64,000 nucleotides of DNA from Tissierellaceae bacterium (GTDB taxonomy: Bacteria; Bacillota; Clostridia; Tissierellales; Tissierellaceae): assembly GCA_023229175.1 (NCBI GenBank), contig JALNZV010000002.1, positions 1 to 64,000 of the forward strand. Direction: 5' to 3'. Positions 18,050 through 27,254 of the stretch are shown piece after piece. How positions within the stretch are numbered: position 1 is the stretch's first letter; the number at the start of each line of letters is the position of its first letter. A program made the translations under genes and the position numbers. Below the pieces are notes generated by a model. The model worked only from the letters and a program-made list of their open reading frames with translations. It did no database searches and had not been told where the DNA came from.

Positions 18050-18923
18050 CTTTTTTCCAATGAACTGATGGAGCCTTTGTATCTTCTAACCCCATTATTT
18101 TATATAGGTATTGAATATCCAAGCTACCCTTCAAGGTTTCAGCCAACTTGTCTATCTCTTGCTCTATCTTTTCCCCATTTTGATTTTCATAATTCAATCC
18201 CTTACCCACATCGTCGAGACTATCTTCATTAGCTAAATCAATGGAGATAAAAGGTACTGTACCTATGACTGGTATATCTAATAGGTCCTCAATCATTTTT
18301 ATACCTGAATCGAGCAGACTTTTATCTCCCCTAAACTTATTGATAATTAGGCCCTTTATTCTTTTCCTCTCATGTTTTTCCAACAGCATTACAGTTCCAT
18401 AAAGGGAGGCGAAAACACCGCCCCTATCTATGTCTGCTACTAGTAAAACAGGTGCATCCGCCATTTGTGCCATACCCATATTCACTATATCGTTTTCTTT
18501 TAGATTGATTTCCGCTGGGCTTCCGGCACCTTCTATGACTACTATATCGTTTTGACTTTCTATTTTTTCATATATTTCTTTTATCATTGGTTTCAAATCT
18601 GCCTTGAATTTAAAATACTCTACAGCCTCCATGTGTTCCTTTTCCCTACCATTTAAGACGACCATTGAGCCCGTCTCAGTTTTTGGCATTAAAAGTATTG
18701 GATTCATGTTGTGATGAGGTTCTACTCCTGCTGCCATGGCCTGTAACGCTTGAGCAGTGCTTATTTTACCTCCATCCTCTGTGGTATAAAATTTTGAGGA
18801 CATATTTTGAGATTTAAAGGGGTATACCTTAAATCCGTCCTTTTTAAATATTCTACACAGCCCAGTACATATTGTACTTTTCCCTGCAGAAGATGTGGTT
18901 CCCTGTATCATAATACTTGTCAT
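18027..18923 (-). CDS. cbiP: Cobyric acid synthase lacking its glutaminase domain (internal deletion)
   Basis: CbiP normally (about 490-510 residues) amidates four side chains of the corrin ring, using an N-terminal synthetase and a C-terminal glutaminase domain. Here the protein is 298 residues. The synthetase part is intact, with P-loop GTTSSAGKS (about residues 8-16), QALQAMAAGVEPHHNMNPILL and VADIDRGGVFASLYGT. After NEDSLDD (about residue 240) the sequence jumps within a few residues to the extreme C-terminal family segment LAETLKGSLDIQYLYKIMG. The whole glutaminase core is absent, but the frame is kept. Either an ammonia-dependent enzyme or a decaying gene. Confidence 0.88.
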   Translation of the reverse strand: MTSIMIQGTTSSAGKSTICTGLCRIFKKDGFKVYPFKSQNMSSKFYTTEDGGKISTAQALQAMAAGVEPHHNMNPILLMPKTETGSMVVLNGREKEHMEAVEYFKFKADLKPMIKEIYEKIESQNDIVVIEGAGSPAEINLKENDIVNMGMAQMADAPVLLVADIDRGGVFASLYGTVMLLEKHERKRIKGLIINKFRGDKSLLDSGIKMIEDLLDIPVIGTVPFISIDLANEDSLDDVGKGLNYENQNGEKIEQEIDKLAETLKGSLDIQYLYKIMGLEDTKAPSVHWKKGDKNHSS

Positions 18924-18953
18924 ATCCTTCCTCCTACTGATTATTTTCGTTTT

Positions 18954-19706
18954 CTATGAATACCTCTTTATTTCCTTTTCTAAATCCTCCACCTTGTATT
19001 CTATGGATAGAACTGGGTTGATATTGTATTTATCTAGTAATGAGTATAATTCTTTTATCTTTTCATCACTAGCTCTTTCATGTAAGTCGTATTTTCCATC
19101 ATTGGAATGGATGTGCATATAGAGAATATAATCTTTAAGCCCGCTAATCCAAGTTTCAAGGGAAACTGTACCTAGATTTGCGTGACCGATATCTAGATTT
19201 ATCTTTACATTTGGCATGTCAATAGTCTTTATTAATTCTATCAACATATCAGGGGTCTCCTCAAAGATGTTCTCGATTACAATGATGCCCTTAAAATCAA
19301 ACATCTCTCTTAAAATGTCTTCCCAAAATTCCTTTGCCTGTCTGTTATTTAATTTCATTAAATTCGGTTCATTTAAGTAGGGGTTTATCTGACTGTGGAA
19401 TATTAAATAATCGACTTCTAATTCTTTAGCTATTTTCAAGGTATACAAGTACCTATTGTAACTGATGTCCCTAATCATTTTGTCTGGGCTAGCAGGTTTT
19501 AAATCGAGAAATGGTCCATGAATTGCCTTTAAACCCTTAAGATTTCTTAGCATTTCTTTATATCTTTTTACAAGAGAGTTTCTCTTTTCTTCGTCCATAT
19601 TAGGCTCTACGAAATCCTGTATTTCTACACCTAAACCCAAGCCGTTTAATTGATTTACATCTAACTCTTCTATAGTGGATATGGCATATAGCATTTTTCT
19701 TTCCAT
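18954..19706 (-). CDS. Sugar phosphate isomerase/epimerase-like TIM-barrel protein
   Basis: This 250-residue cytoplasmic protein has the xylose-isomerase-like / AP-endonuclease-2 TIM-barrel pattern. Metal-ligand-type segments are IVIENIFEE (Glu, about residue 146), NLDIGHANLG (Asp/His, about residue 176) and MHIHSNDGKYDLHE (His, about residue 200). The reaction cannot be assigned from sequence. It is 12 bases downstream of the sirtuin gene and 30 bases upstream of cbiP on the same strand, so it may share a transcript with cbiP-cbiB, but nothing links it directly to corrinoid chemistry. The start ATG follows GGGAG. Confidence 0.82.
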   Translation of the reverse strand: MERKMLYAISTIEELDVNQLNGLGLGVEIQDFVEPNMDEEKRNSLVKRYKEMLRNLKGLKAIHGPFLDLKPASPDKMIRDISYNRYLYTLKIAKELEVDYLIFHSQINPYLNEPNLMKLNNRQAKEFWEDILREMFDFKGIIVIENIFEETPDMLIELIKTIDMPNVKINLDIGHANLGTVSLETWISGLKDYILYMHIHSNDGKYDLHERASDEKIKELYSLLDKYNINPVLSIEYKVEDLEKEIKRYS

Positions 19707-19718
19707 TGTTTTCTCCCT

Positions 19719-20432
19719 TTATAGTAATTTATCTATTTCCTGCAATACATCCCCTGCGGAAGACTCAAAAACTAAATCAAATTTACTGTTCCCACTTGCT
19801 TCCCTATTTATATACACTTTTTTACCGCTGGTGATGTCTGGCAATTGGCTGACAGGAAATACGGTCAAACTGGTACCTATTACTATGACTAAATCCGCCT
19901 TTTTCATTTCATCTACGGATGTAAGCAATGTATCTTCAGGCAATCCCTCACCAAATAATACTACACCTGGCCTTAAGTTCCCCCCACATTTATGGCATGG
20001 TTTCCTTTCCAAATAGTCCTTTTTTTCTGCCTTTGTTCCACACATACTACATCTAAATTCATTTAATGAGCCGTGAAGCCTATATACATTCTTGTTTCCA
20101 GCCAACAAATGAAAATCGTCTACATTTTGGGTCACTATGCTGTTTACTAATCCTCTTTCTTCCCATTTTGCCAAAATCTCATATCCTTCATGGGGCTTTG
20201 CCTCAGATAATATTCCAACTCTCATCTTATAAAATTCATAAAATGTATCATAATCCTCCATTAGTGTTCTAATATTTGCTAATTTCATTGGGTCAACTTT
20301 TTTCCATAAGCCGTCCTTTGAGCGAAAATCAGGTATTCCACTTTCCGTAGACATTCCTGCCCCTGTCAATATAACGGCGTATTCTGATTCTTTTATCCAC
20401 TTTGCTAACAATTCAATATCCTTATTATTCAT
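19719..20432 (-). CDS. NAD-dependent protein deacylase (sirtuin)
   Basis: This 237-residue Sir2-family protein has the NAD-binding motif TGAGMSTESGIPDFRS (about residues 21-36), the catalytic segment TQNVDDFHLLAG, with the histidine in LHGSLNEF (about residue 119), and the zinc-binding CSMCGTKAEKKDYLERKPC-type site with two CxxC pairs. Such enzymes deacylate protein lysines, for example acetyl-CoA synthetase. The Salmonella sirtuin CobB was named for its ability to stand in for CobT. Here a true CobT is present, so the position beside cbiP-cbiB may be coincidental. Confidence 0.95.
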   Translation of the reverse strand: MNNKDIELLAKWIKESEYAVILTGAGMSTESGIPDFRSKDGLWKKVDPMKLANIRTLMEDYDTFYEFYKMRVGILSEAKPHEGYEILAKWEERGLVNSIVTQNVDDFHLLAGNKNVYRLHGSLNEFRCSMCGTKAEKKDYLERKPCHKCGGNLRPGVVLFGEGLPEDTLLTSVDEMKKADLVIVIGTSLTVFPVSQLPDITSGKKVYINREASGNSKFDLVFESSAGDVLQEIDKLL

Positions 20433-20480
20433 TTTTTCTCCTTTCCTTATATGCCTCGCCCATTAAACTTAAATATATGG

Positions 20481-23054
20481 TTACTTTGAATGTATCAGCC
20501 AAGTTATCTCCAACAAAGAAGTAGGTAATGATTTTGGATCCTCATATACTAAATACCTGCCTTCCCAATTAGGCGCAAATTTATTTTTATAATTTCTCAA
20601 TCCGTCAAAACTATAAAAATGTTTTCCATACCTAAATACTACATGGGCTAACTTCTCTTTTAAATGGGAAGTCTTTCTAGTTCCCACATTAGCAAGAGGT
20701 GCCATTCCCAAGTTTAATACCTTATAACCATTGGTTTTTAAAGTAAGTATTATATTAAGGATTAAAAATGTCATTGTATTATTAGGAACGTCATTTTTAA
20801 ATCTCATTAGGTCAATGGATGCAGATTCGCCGTGGTCGTAACTTGGGTTAATCGATGCAAAGGCTATTATTTCTTTTGTTTCAGCATTTCTTACAATGCC
20901 TATTTTTGATTTTTCAAGGTACTCCCTTTGGAACCTTCCAAGGGAAAAACCCATTTCCCTTTTCCCGTAAATCCACTGCTCCGATATTCCCTTTAAGGAT
21001 ATATATAAATCTTCTCCTATAAACCTTTCTTCTAAAAATTGAAAATCGTATCCATCCTTTTCAAATCTCCTTAAGATATTCCTATGGTCTCTACATTTTG
21101 GACTCATTATGTCAAACCCTTCTAAATCCACCAATGCTGTCTCCCCTAATTTGAAAAAGTTGTATCCGTAATCGTGATATAAGGGTAATAAATTTTCGCT
21201 TACTTGATAAAATGCCGATTTATAGCCATATATATCTATAAATTTTTGGAAGTCAGTTAAAGCTTCTTCGAAAAATCTACAGTCCCCCACCAAATCCCCC
21301 AATACTATGACTAAGTTATGTCTTATTCCATATTGGATCAATACTCTGTGGTCCTTTGACCAAAATACATTTTTGTCTTTTAAAAACAATAGGTGAGTAA
21401 GAAAATTGCCCTCAAATTCCTTTAAAAATCGATTTAGTTCATCTTCGTTAAAATCCTTGTATTTTTCATCATTATATATCTTTTCTTTTGACAATTCATA
21501 TATAACTAAAAATCCAATTAAAATCCCATAATAAACAACTCCATTTGGTATAGGTAAAATAATTCTATTAGAATGTACGACCCTAAAGAATTCAAGTTTC
21601 AAAAAATCTCTTATGATAATATGGGATACCTTAGCATAAGAAAAAATACCTATAAATGCAAATAATAATGTAATAAATGTTTGAAACCAATCTATAGGAA
21701 TACTTTTTCGATAAAAACTATTTTTAGACATTTTGAGTATGGCTGATACTGCTAAAAGAAATATTGCCTCTTCATAATCCAATCCTTTTATTAATGTCAG
21801 AAATGCCCCAAAAATCAACAACCACATAGTAAACTTATAGCTTCTTTTTACTTTCATTTTTATTTCTCTAGCTACTGCCATCAGCAAAATCCCTATACAT
21901 ATGGACAACTGTCTTGAAAACTGTAAGATTGGGAAAGACAAAAGCCTAGATGCCAGTTTTACCCTGTGGATAATTCCAGGGACCAAAGCCGAAAAAAGTA
22001 GTACAGCCCCAGATGTGAAAATTAGAATTGCCAAAAGCCAATTGGTAATTCCAGATGTCTTGTTGATAAAATCCTTGATTTTTAGTAAATCTAAAATCAC
22101 CGGGGACTTATTTTCTTTTTGTGTTTGTATTCCTAGTGTAAATATTAATCCTATTATTAAGGGCAATATATAATAAAAACTCCTATATAATATTAAAACT
22201 GCCAACACTTCTTCTGCTTCCATTCCATAATATTGGAGCCCAAGCAATACCAACAAATCAAAGGATCCGACTCCGCTGGGCAGCAAACTTGCAATCCCAA
22301 CGGCAGATCCTATGGTAAAGATTGCAAATACTGTATATGGTCCAATAAGTTTATTAAACTGCCTTACAATGACTAAAAATAATAAAAAGGCAGATAACCA
22401 CTCAATTAAAGAATATAATAACAATTTTCCCCTTAAAATAATTCTATTTCGATTTAATGAATCTCCTTTCTTCTTTCGTACCAATACTAGTATCCAATCT
22501 ATGAGAAAATATAGTATCCCATATAAAAGAAAAACAGTTATTATTAAATAAATCCACCTGTATTTATCCGCTAGAGATTGTACGAAATCATACTTGAAAA
22601 GGGAAATCAAGGTCATTATTGAAAGGCCTATTCCCGTTGCTGGTATTAATAATAAATTGTATTCTACAATGTCACTTTTATTTCCAAGAGACTTTTTAAA
22701 TAATAGTGCCCTAATAGATGCCCCCGTTAATCCCCCTAGACCTGAAATATTGTTGATTATGTTTGCTAAAAAGGAGACGGAAAATACGGTTATCTTTCCT
22801 ATATCTAATTCCAGATGTTTTACTATTGAAAAGTCATATAAACTCATGGATGAAATGGCGAATATGCCCAATATTGTAAACAACAGTATCTTAAAAAGGG
22901 AAAGCCCTCTAATGGTCATGATGGTCTTTGCAAAATCTATTGATTTTACTTCCTTCATTCCCGTAAAAACAATAAGAATTATAATGAACAGTATAAAGAT
23001 TGTTTTGAGCATTTTGATACCATTTTTTTTAGCTTGTAGTTTAATCTTTTCCAT
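20481..23054 (-). CDS. mprF: Phosphatidylglycerol lysyltransferase / flippase
   Basis: This 857-residue protein of canonical MprF length has two parts. The N-terminal half (about residues 10-540) has roughly 14 membrane helices, including the segment NNISGLGGLTGASIRALLF (about residue 90) and LLPSGVGSFDLLVLLG of the flippase domain. The C-terminal half (about residues 550-857) is a cytoplasmic DUF2156 transferase domain with GDLVGDCRFFEEAL and the C-terminal FAPNWEGRYLVYEDP. MprF transfers lysine (or alanine) from tRNA to phosphatidylglycerol and moves the product outward, reducing binding of cationic peptides. The ATG has AAGGAAC a little far upstream. The next gene downstream, the sirtuin, is 48 bases away. 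Confidence 0.94.
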   Translation of the reverse strand: MEKIKLQAKKNGIKMLKTIFILFIIILIVFTGMKEVKSIDFAKTIMTIRGLSLFKILLFTILGIFAISSMSLYDFSIVKHLELDIGKITVFSVSFLANIINNISGLGGLTGASIRALLFKKSLGNKSDIVEYNLLLIPATGIGLSIMTLISLFKYDFVQSLADKYRWIYLIITVFLLYGILYFLIDWILVLVRKKKGDSLNRNRIILRGKLLLYSLIEWLSAFLLFLVIVRQFNKLIGPYTVFAIFTIGSAVGIASLLPSGVGSFDLLVLLGLQYYGMEAEEVLAVLILYRSFYYILPLIIGLIFTLGIQTQKENKSPVILDLLKIKDFINKTSGITNWLLAILIFTSGAVLLFSALVPGIIHRVKLASRLLSFPILQFSRQLSICIGILLMAVAREIKMKVKRSYKFTMWLLIFGAFLTLIKGLDYEEAIFLLAVSAILKMSKNSFYRKSIPIDWFQTFITLLFAFIGIFSYAKVSHIIIRDFLKLEFFRVVHSNRIILPIPNGVVYYGILIGFLVIYELSKEKIYNDEKYKDFNEDELNRFLKEFEGNFLTHLLFLKDKNVFWSKDHRVLIQYGIRHNLVIVLGDLVGDCRFFEEALTDFQKFIDIYGYKSAFYQVSENLLPLYHDYGYNFFKLGETALVDLEGFDIMSPKCRDHRNILRRFEKDGYDFQFLEERFIGEDLYISLKGISEQWIYGKREMGFSLGRFQREYLEKSKIGIVRNAETKEIIAFASINPSYDHGESASIDLMRFKNDVPNNTMTFLILNIILTLKTNGYKVLNLGMAPLANVGTRKTSHLKEKLAHVVFRYGKHFYSFDGLRNYKNKFAPNWEGRYLVYEDPKSLPTSLLEITWLIHSK

Positions 23055-23134
23055 ATTATTTGCATCTGTTCCTTTCAGTTAAAATATATTTGTGTCAAAT
23101 TGTCATACTACATTCTATAAAATATATCTTCAAT

Positions 23135-23965
23135 CTATACTAAAATATTTGGCCTTTCCAATGCTTTTAACAATTTATCTTTATCCCTTGGCAATGTACC
23201 TCTTATACTGATAATATTTGTAGGATGGCTAGTGTCAAATATCATTGGAGAATTTGGTCTTAGATTTTCAATGAGGGTTTTAATTTCTAATAGCCTTTCT
23301 GCCCCATCTGCAGCTATAAATTCACCTTCTTTTATCATCCTATCTAAATCCGTACCACTAAATACCGTTAAGTTCATGGTAATCACTCTATTTGTCCTAA
23401 ATTCATTTATCATATTGGCAGTTTCTATGGCGTTGGATATTGATTGCCCTTTGCCTGCGATGCCATACATAACTATAGTATCAAACATCAAATCTGCCTC
23501 GTTTAACTTCTTCGCCTGTTCTATTGCCCTGCTTGCTGTGTGTCCCTTTTTCATGAGCTTTAAAATATCATCTCTTCCCGTTTCAAATCCGATATATAAG
23601 AGTCTAAGGCCTTCGTCGTGCAGTATTGATAGGTCTTCCATAGTGTAATTGGCAATGCTTCTAATAGAACCATAAGACGCCACCCTAGCACAATATGGAT
23701 AGTATTCTTTTATAAGTTTTAGAATCTTATACATTCTTTTAAATCCAATTGCCATAGGATCCGCACCAGTTAAAAACACCTTTTCTGTATATAGGTATCC
23801 ATTTCTTAGGTTGTTCTCTATATCCGAGTATGGAACTTCCTTATATGTTTCATCCTTATACATTGCACAAAAAGAGCATTTATTGTAATTACAACCCGTA
23901 GTCACTGGCAACAAAACTGTCGTCATCTCATCTTGTGGGTAGAAAACCATATGGTTTGTATTCAC
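23135..23965 (-). CDS. Radical SAM protein with CX4CX2C cluster motif
   Basis: This protein of about 276 residues has the iron-sulfur motif GCNYNKCSFCAMYK near the N terminus (CX4CX2C spacing, as in Elp3-type and related radical SAM proteins), the glycine-rich FLTGADPMAIG and the strand LLYIGFETGRDD typical of the partial TIM barrel. The substrate is unknown. An in-frame extension to a TTG at 24019 has no ribosome binding site. The GTG at 23965, just after GGAAG repeats, gives an N terminus like its relatives and is preferred. The gene is monocistronic in appearance, with a divergent acetyltransferase gene upstream. Confidence 0.85.
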   Translation of the reverse strand: MNTNHMVFYPQDEMTTVLLPVTTGCNYNKCSFCAMYKDETYKEVPYSDIENNLRNGYLYTEKVFLTGADPMAIGFKRMYKILKLIKEYYPYCARVASYGSIRSIANYTMEDLSILHDEGLRLLYIGFETGRDDILKLMKKGHTASRAIEQAKKLNEADLMFDTIVMYGIAGKGQSISNAIETANMINEFRTNRVITMNLTVFSGTDLDRMIKEGEFIAADGAERLLEIKTLIENLRPNSPMIFDTSHPTNIISIRGTLPRDKDKLLKALERPNILV

Positions 23966-24129
23966 TACTTCCACTTCCTTCCTTACAAAAATTTTATCAG
24001 TAATTTTGGGAAATTGCAAACTTTGTATTAAATTTATCTAGTAGGAACAGGATATAAAAGTAAAATAAAGGTTCAATCCTATACTTTAGGGGTAATATAA
24101 GCTATATAAATTATTATGGTGGTGATAAT

Positions 24130-24630
24130 ATGTCTTTGGATATGGTTCATGGATACGACTATCCAGATGAAATTATTAATCTTTTCAATGAGTACACTGC
24201 AATGCTAGCAGAAAATGATCCTGAGTTTAAGATTTACTTAGATATTCAAAATTATGACGATGAAATAAAGGATTTAAAGAAAAAATATGGTCTTCCCCAT
24301 GGAAGGCTTTACCTGGCACTTTATGAAAATAAAGCTGTAGGATGTATCGCCCTAAGGAAACTAGACCATAAAAACTGTGAAATGAAAAGGCTTTACGTTA
24401 GACCTGAGTATAGGGGAAGAAAAATTGGTCATGAATTGGTCCTGAAAATTATCGAGGATGCCAAGGATATTGGGTATAAATATATGCTATTGGACACTTT
24501 ACCTTTCCTGGAAACTGCAATTAAAATGTATAGGGACTTGGGCTTCTACGATATACCCCCCTATAACGACAGTCCCATTGACAATACTATATTCTTGAAA
24601 CTAGATTTAGACGATATAGCATCTGTATAA
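24130..24630 (+). CDS. GNAT family N-acetyltransferase
   Basis: This 166-residue cytoplasmic acetyltransferase has the acetyl-CoA-binding core MKRLYVRPEYRGRKIGHEL (about residues 87-105; R/Q-x-x-G-x-A-type loop) and the later LLDTLPFLETAIKMYRDLGF segment typical of small-molecule GNATs. The substrate is unassigned. It is one of the few plus-strand genes, divergent from the radical SAM gene. GGTGGTGAT precedes the ATG, and a strong hairpin terminator follows directly. Confidence 0.93.
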   Translation: MSLDMVHGYDYPDEIINLFNEYTAMLAENDPEFKIYLDIQNYDDEIKDLKKKYGLPHGRLYLALYENKAVGCIALRKLDHKNCEMKRLYVRPEYRGRKIGHELVLKIIEDAKDIGYKYMLLDTLPFLETAIKMYRDLGFYDIPPYNDSPIDNTIFLKLDLDDIASV

Positions 24631-24636
24631 AACATA

Positions 24637-24670
24637 CGGCATAGTCCATACAACTGACTATGCCGCTTTT
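24637..24670. terminator. Bidirectional terminator between the GNAT gene and tryptophanase
   Basis: A perfect 10-bp inverted repeat (CGGCATAGTC / GACTATGCCG) with a 9-base loop is followed on the plus strand by CTTTT. It lies between convergent genes and can serve both. Confidence 0.8.
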
Positions 24671-24679
24671 CTATTCTGT

Positions 24680-26062
24680 TTATTTTTTAATTGGCTCTAA
24701 CTTAGCTGTAAAATGCCTTAATATCTTTGGTTCCCAAGTAATTCTGTAGCCTGTTATTTCATCTGCTCTTTTCTTTATGGCTATTAAAGCCTCCACAATT
24801 ACATCTAAATGGGACTGAGTATAAACTCGTCTTGGTACAGCTAACCTAGTAAACTCAAATTCTGATTCAATTTGTTCTCCCGTATCAGGATTATTTCCCA
24901 TCATATAGGAGCCTATATCTACGGACCTGATGCCTGCCTCCTTGTACAACTCCACTGCCAAGGTATGCCCTGGAAATTCGTAATATGGAATATGGGGAAG
25001 TAATTTCTTTGCATCTAGGAATACTGCATGACCTCCTACTGGAGATTGGAATGGTATACCTTCCTTCTCTAATTTATCTGCTAGATACTCCATTTGCCCT
25101 ATTCTATACCTTAGGAAATTGATGTCTACGCCCTCTTGTAGACCAATGGCCATGGCCTCCAAATCCCTGCCTGATAGGCCGCCATAGGATATAAATCCTT
25201 CAAATGGAATTGTATTTGCCTTTACCGACTCAAAAAACTCACCGTCATTTTTTACTCCTATTAGTCCGCCCATATTGATTATGGCATCTTTTTTTGCACT
25301 CATGGTAAATACATCGGCATAGCTGAACATTTCTCTGGCAATTTCTTTTATGGATTTATCTGCATATCCTTTCTCCCTCATTTTAATAAAATATGAGTTT
25401 TCTGCAAACCTAGCTGCATCGATATATACTGTAATTCCATTTTCTCTTGCAACTTCTGCCGTTTGTCTGATATTTTCAATAGATACAGGCTGCCCTCCTG
25501 CACTATTGTTAGTCACCGTTATGATAATTACTCCTATGTTCTCTTTACCGTATTCTTTTATCAATTCTTTAAGTCTGGGAATATCCATATTTCCTTTAAA
25601 TGGGCTATAGGATACGGTATCTAAAGCCTCTGGCACTACGCAGTCAATAGCTCTGGCTCCAGCAATTTCCACATGTGCCCTGGTGGTATCAAAGTGCATG
25701 TTGGATATGGCATATTTCCCTGGCCCTAATAAGAGGGGCATTACGACCTTTTCTGCTGCCCGCCCTTGGTGAACTGGTTGGATATATTCATAGGCAAATA
25801 TATCCTTAGCAGAATTTATTAGGTTCTTGTAACTCCTAGATCCAGAATAAGCCTCGTCGCCTTTCATTACGCCGGACCACTGTTCAGAACTCATGGCACC
25901 TGTTCCGCTATCAGTCAATAGGTCAATGTACACATCATCTGAATCTAGCCCAAATAAATTATAATTTGCAGCTTTTATCTTTTCTTCCCTTTCCTCTCTA
26001 GTTAGAACCCGTATAGGCTCCACCATTTTTATTTTGAAAGGTTCTGCAAAATACTTAGACAT
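24680..26062 (-). CDS. tnaA: Tryptophanase (tryptophan indole-lyase)
   Basis: This 460-residue PLP beta-eliminating lyase cleaves tryptophan to indole, pyruvate and ammonia. The conserved opening is IDLLTDSGTGAMSSEQW, followed by GDEAYSGSRSY, PVHQGRAAE, the PLP segment DAARFAEN and the Schiff-base lysine in MSAKKDAIINMGG. Tyrosine phenol-lyase is the close alternative. The forms SGSRSY, ARFAEN, SAKKDA and the C-terminal RHFTAKLEPI are tryptophanase-like, whereas tyrosine phenol-lyases read SGKKD and RFFTARF at those places. I see no TnaC-type leader peptide upstream. It fits an amino-acid-fermenting life style. Confidence 0.9.
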   Translation of the reverse strand: MSKYFAEPFKIKMVEPIRVLTREEREEKIKAANYNLFGLDSDDVYIDLLTDSGTGAMSSEQWSGVMKGDEAYSGSRSYKNLINSAKDIFAYEYIQPVHQGRAAEKVVMPLLLGPGKYAISNMHFDTTRAHVEIAGARAIDCVVPEALDTVSYSPFKGNMDIPRLKELIKEYGKENIGVIIITVTNNSAGGQPVSIENIRQTAEVARENGITVYIDAARFAENSYFIKMREKGYADKSIKEIAREMFSYADVFTMSAKKDAIINMGGLIGVKNDGEFFESVKANTIPFEGFISYGGLSGRDLEAMAIGLQEGVDINFLRYRIGQMEYLADKLEKEGIPFQSPVGGHAVFLDAKKLLPHIPYYEFPGHTLAVELYKEAGIRSVDIGSYMMGNNPDTGEQIESEFEFTRLAVPRRVYTQSHLDVIVEALIAIKKRADEITGYRITWEPKILRHFTAKLEPIKK

Positions 26063-26147
26063 TATAAGTCCCTCCTTTTATATAGTTACTAGATTGATAC
26101 CCTATCCATGGGAATTTATCATTTTTTATGCAAATTTATATACTAGA

Positions 26148-26723
26148 TTATTTTTCCATTAAAGGAAGGACGTAGTTAGTGCTCTCTAGATGTTTTTCTA
26201 ATAAGAGGGATATTATTATTATAAAAGGCAATGAAGCTAAAAGCCTAATGGCAGTAAATTTTATCCCCAGCATAGATGCCTCCATTATGCTCATGGGTAT
26301 CATAAATAGTGATGAGGCTGTCACATATGTCATTATAGAGCTATATTTTGCCCCTTTGTGATAAAGGGCATTTGCCAATGGAAATGACACAAAGGTTCCC
26401 CCAACAGTTGTCATTGCCAAAAGTACAGACCATACAAATCTAAGGGGACTACTTGTTTTCCCAAAGTGTTTTTCTATGGATTCTCTCTTTGCCCAAGCGT
26501 CAAATAGACCAATAAGTGCAAAAGATGGAGGTAAGATTAATACCATGTCCTTTGCAAATATAAGGAAATTATCCCACATTCTAATTCCTAAATCAAAGGA
26601 ACTAAGCTTTGATATTAAAGATATAGCTAAAAATCCTAGAAATATCAAATAATCTCTTTTTGCCTTTCTTTTCTTTTCCATCTTCTTTTTTTCCATACCG
26701 TTATTTTTCATATCTTTTTCCAT
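26148..26723 (-). CDS. Half-size permease, COG0701/DUF318-like (C-proximal partner)
   Basis: This 191-residue membrane protein begins with a Lys-rich cytoplasmic stretch (residues 1-25) followed by about five hydrophobic segments. The region LPPSFALIGLFDAW, then TTVGGTFVSFPLANALYHKGA and IMEASMLGIKFTAIRLL, resembles COG0701 (ArsP/YraQ-type) predicted permeases. In many bacteria both halves are in one polypeptide. Here two adjacent genes each carry about half, with overlapping stop and start (ATG-TAATG). The transported compound is unknown. It is the second gene of a two-gene operon driven by a promoter near 27.26 kb. Confidence 0.72.
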   Translation of the reverse strand: MEKDMKNNGMEKKKMEKKRKAKRDYLIFLGFLAISLISKLSSFDLGIRMWDNFLIFAKDMVLILPPSFALIGLFDAWAKRESIEKHFGKTSSPLRFVWSVLLAMTTVGGTFVSFPLANALYHKGAKYSSIMTYVTASSLFMIPMSIMEASMLGIKFTAIRLLASLPFIIIISLLLEKHLESTNYVLPLMEK

Positions 26724-27205
26724 TACATTAGCACCTCCCCGTACAATATACCTGTTATTATGGCTATTAGTGCAGCTATTGTTATCCCACCAATATTTCT
26801 CAATATGGTTGCTTTTCTTCCAAAGTACTCCTTTTCTACAGGATATGTCACTAGCCCTACTAGCATCAGTGAGGTGACAAATCCCGATACTACCATATAG
26901 GGTACTCCCTTATTGAGCAATATCTTTGCTAAAGGATATGCAATAAAACCTGGCATTATGGTTATTGAACCAATAATTATACTAGACAAAAGACCTAGTA
27001 TCATATTGTCTTGAGCTAAATATGTGACTATAAAGTTCTCCGACAACAATAAAACTAAGGAAATGATGATTAACAGCTTTAAATAATTTGGAAGAATATT
27101 CATAAACTTATTCTTTCCAATTGTTAAACCCTTTATAGTTTTATCCTTATTTACAATAAAGGACACTATAATGGTGATTACTGACACGACATACAAAGAC
27201 TTCAT
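26723..27205 (-). CDS. Half-size permease, COG0701/DUF318-like (first gene)
   Basis: This 160-residue membrane protein has about four hydrophobic segments. The motif GSITIMPGFIAYPLAKILLNKGV (PG and YP residues in a helix), then TYPVEKEYFGRKATILRN, parallels the motif of its neighbour, as expected for two homologous halves of a COG0701 permease. A GGAGGG ribosome binding site precedes the ATG. A minus-strand promoter (-35 TTGAAT, -10 TATATT) lies about 50 bases upstream, and its -35 box overlaps a 12-bp element shared with the divergent redox operon. Confidence 0.72.
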   Translation of the reverse strand: MKSLYVVSVITIIVSFIVNKDKTIKGLTIGKNKFMNILPNYLKLLIIISLVLLLSENFIVTYLAQDNMILGLLSSIIIGSITIMPGFIAYPLAKILLNKGVPYMVVSGFVTSLMLVGLVTYPVEKEYFGRKATILRNIGGITIAALIAIITGILYGEVLM

Positions 27206-27254
27206 ATAATCCCTCCTGTTTTTATATTATATATGAATATATAATCACATAAAG

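Noticed and set aside
19719..20432. Sirtuin as a functional member of cobalamin synthesis
   Set aside because: The idea rests on the historic CobB name. A proper CobT is present, so adjacency alone does not support it.
20481..24019. Search for a tRNA or attachment site near the strand switch
   Set aside because: No cloverleaf, GGTTC-type T-arm or direct repeat could be found by eye.
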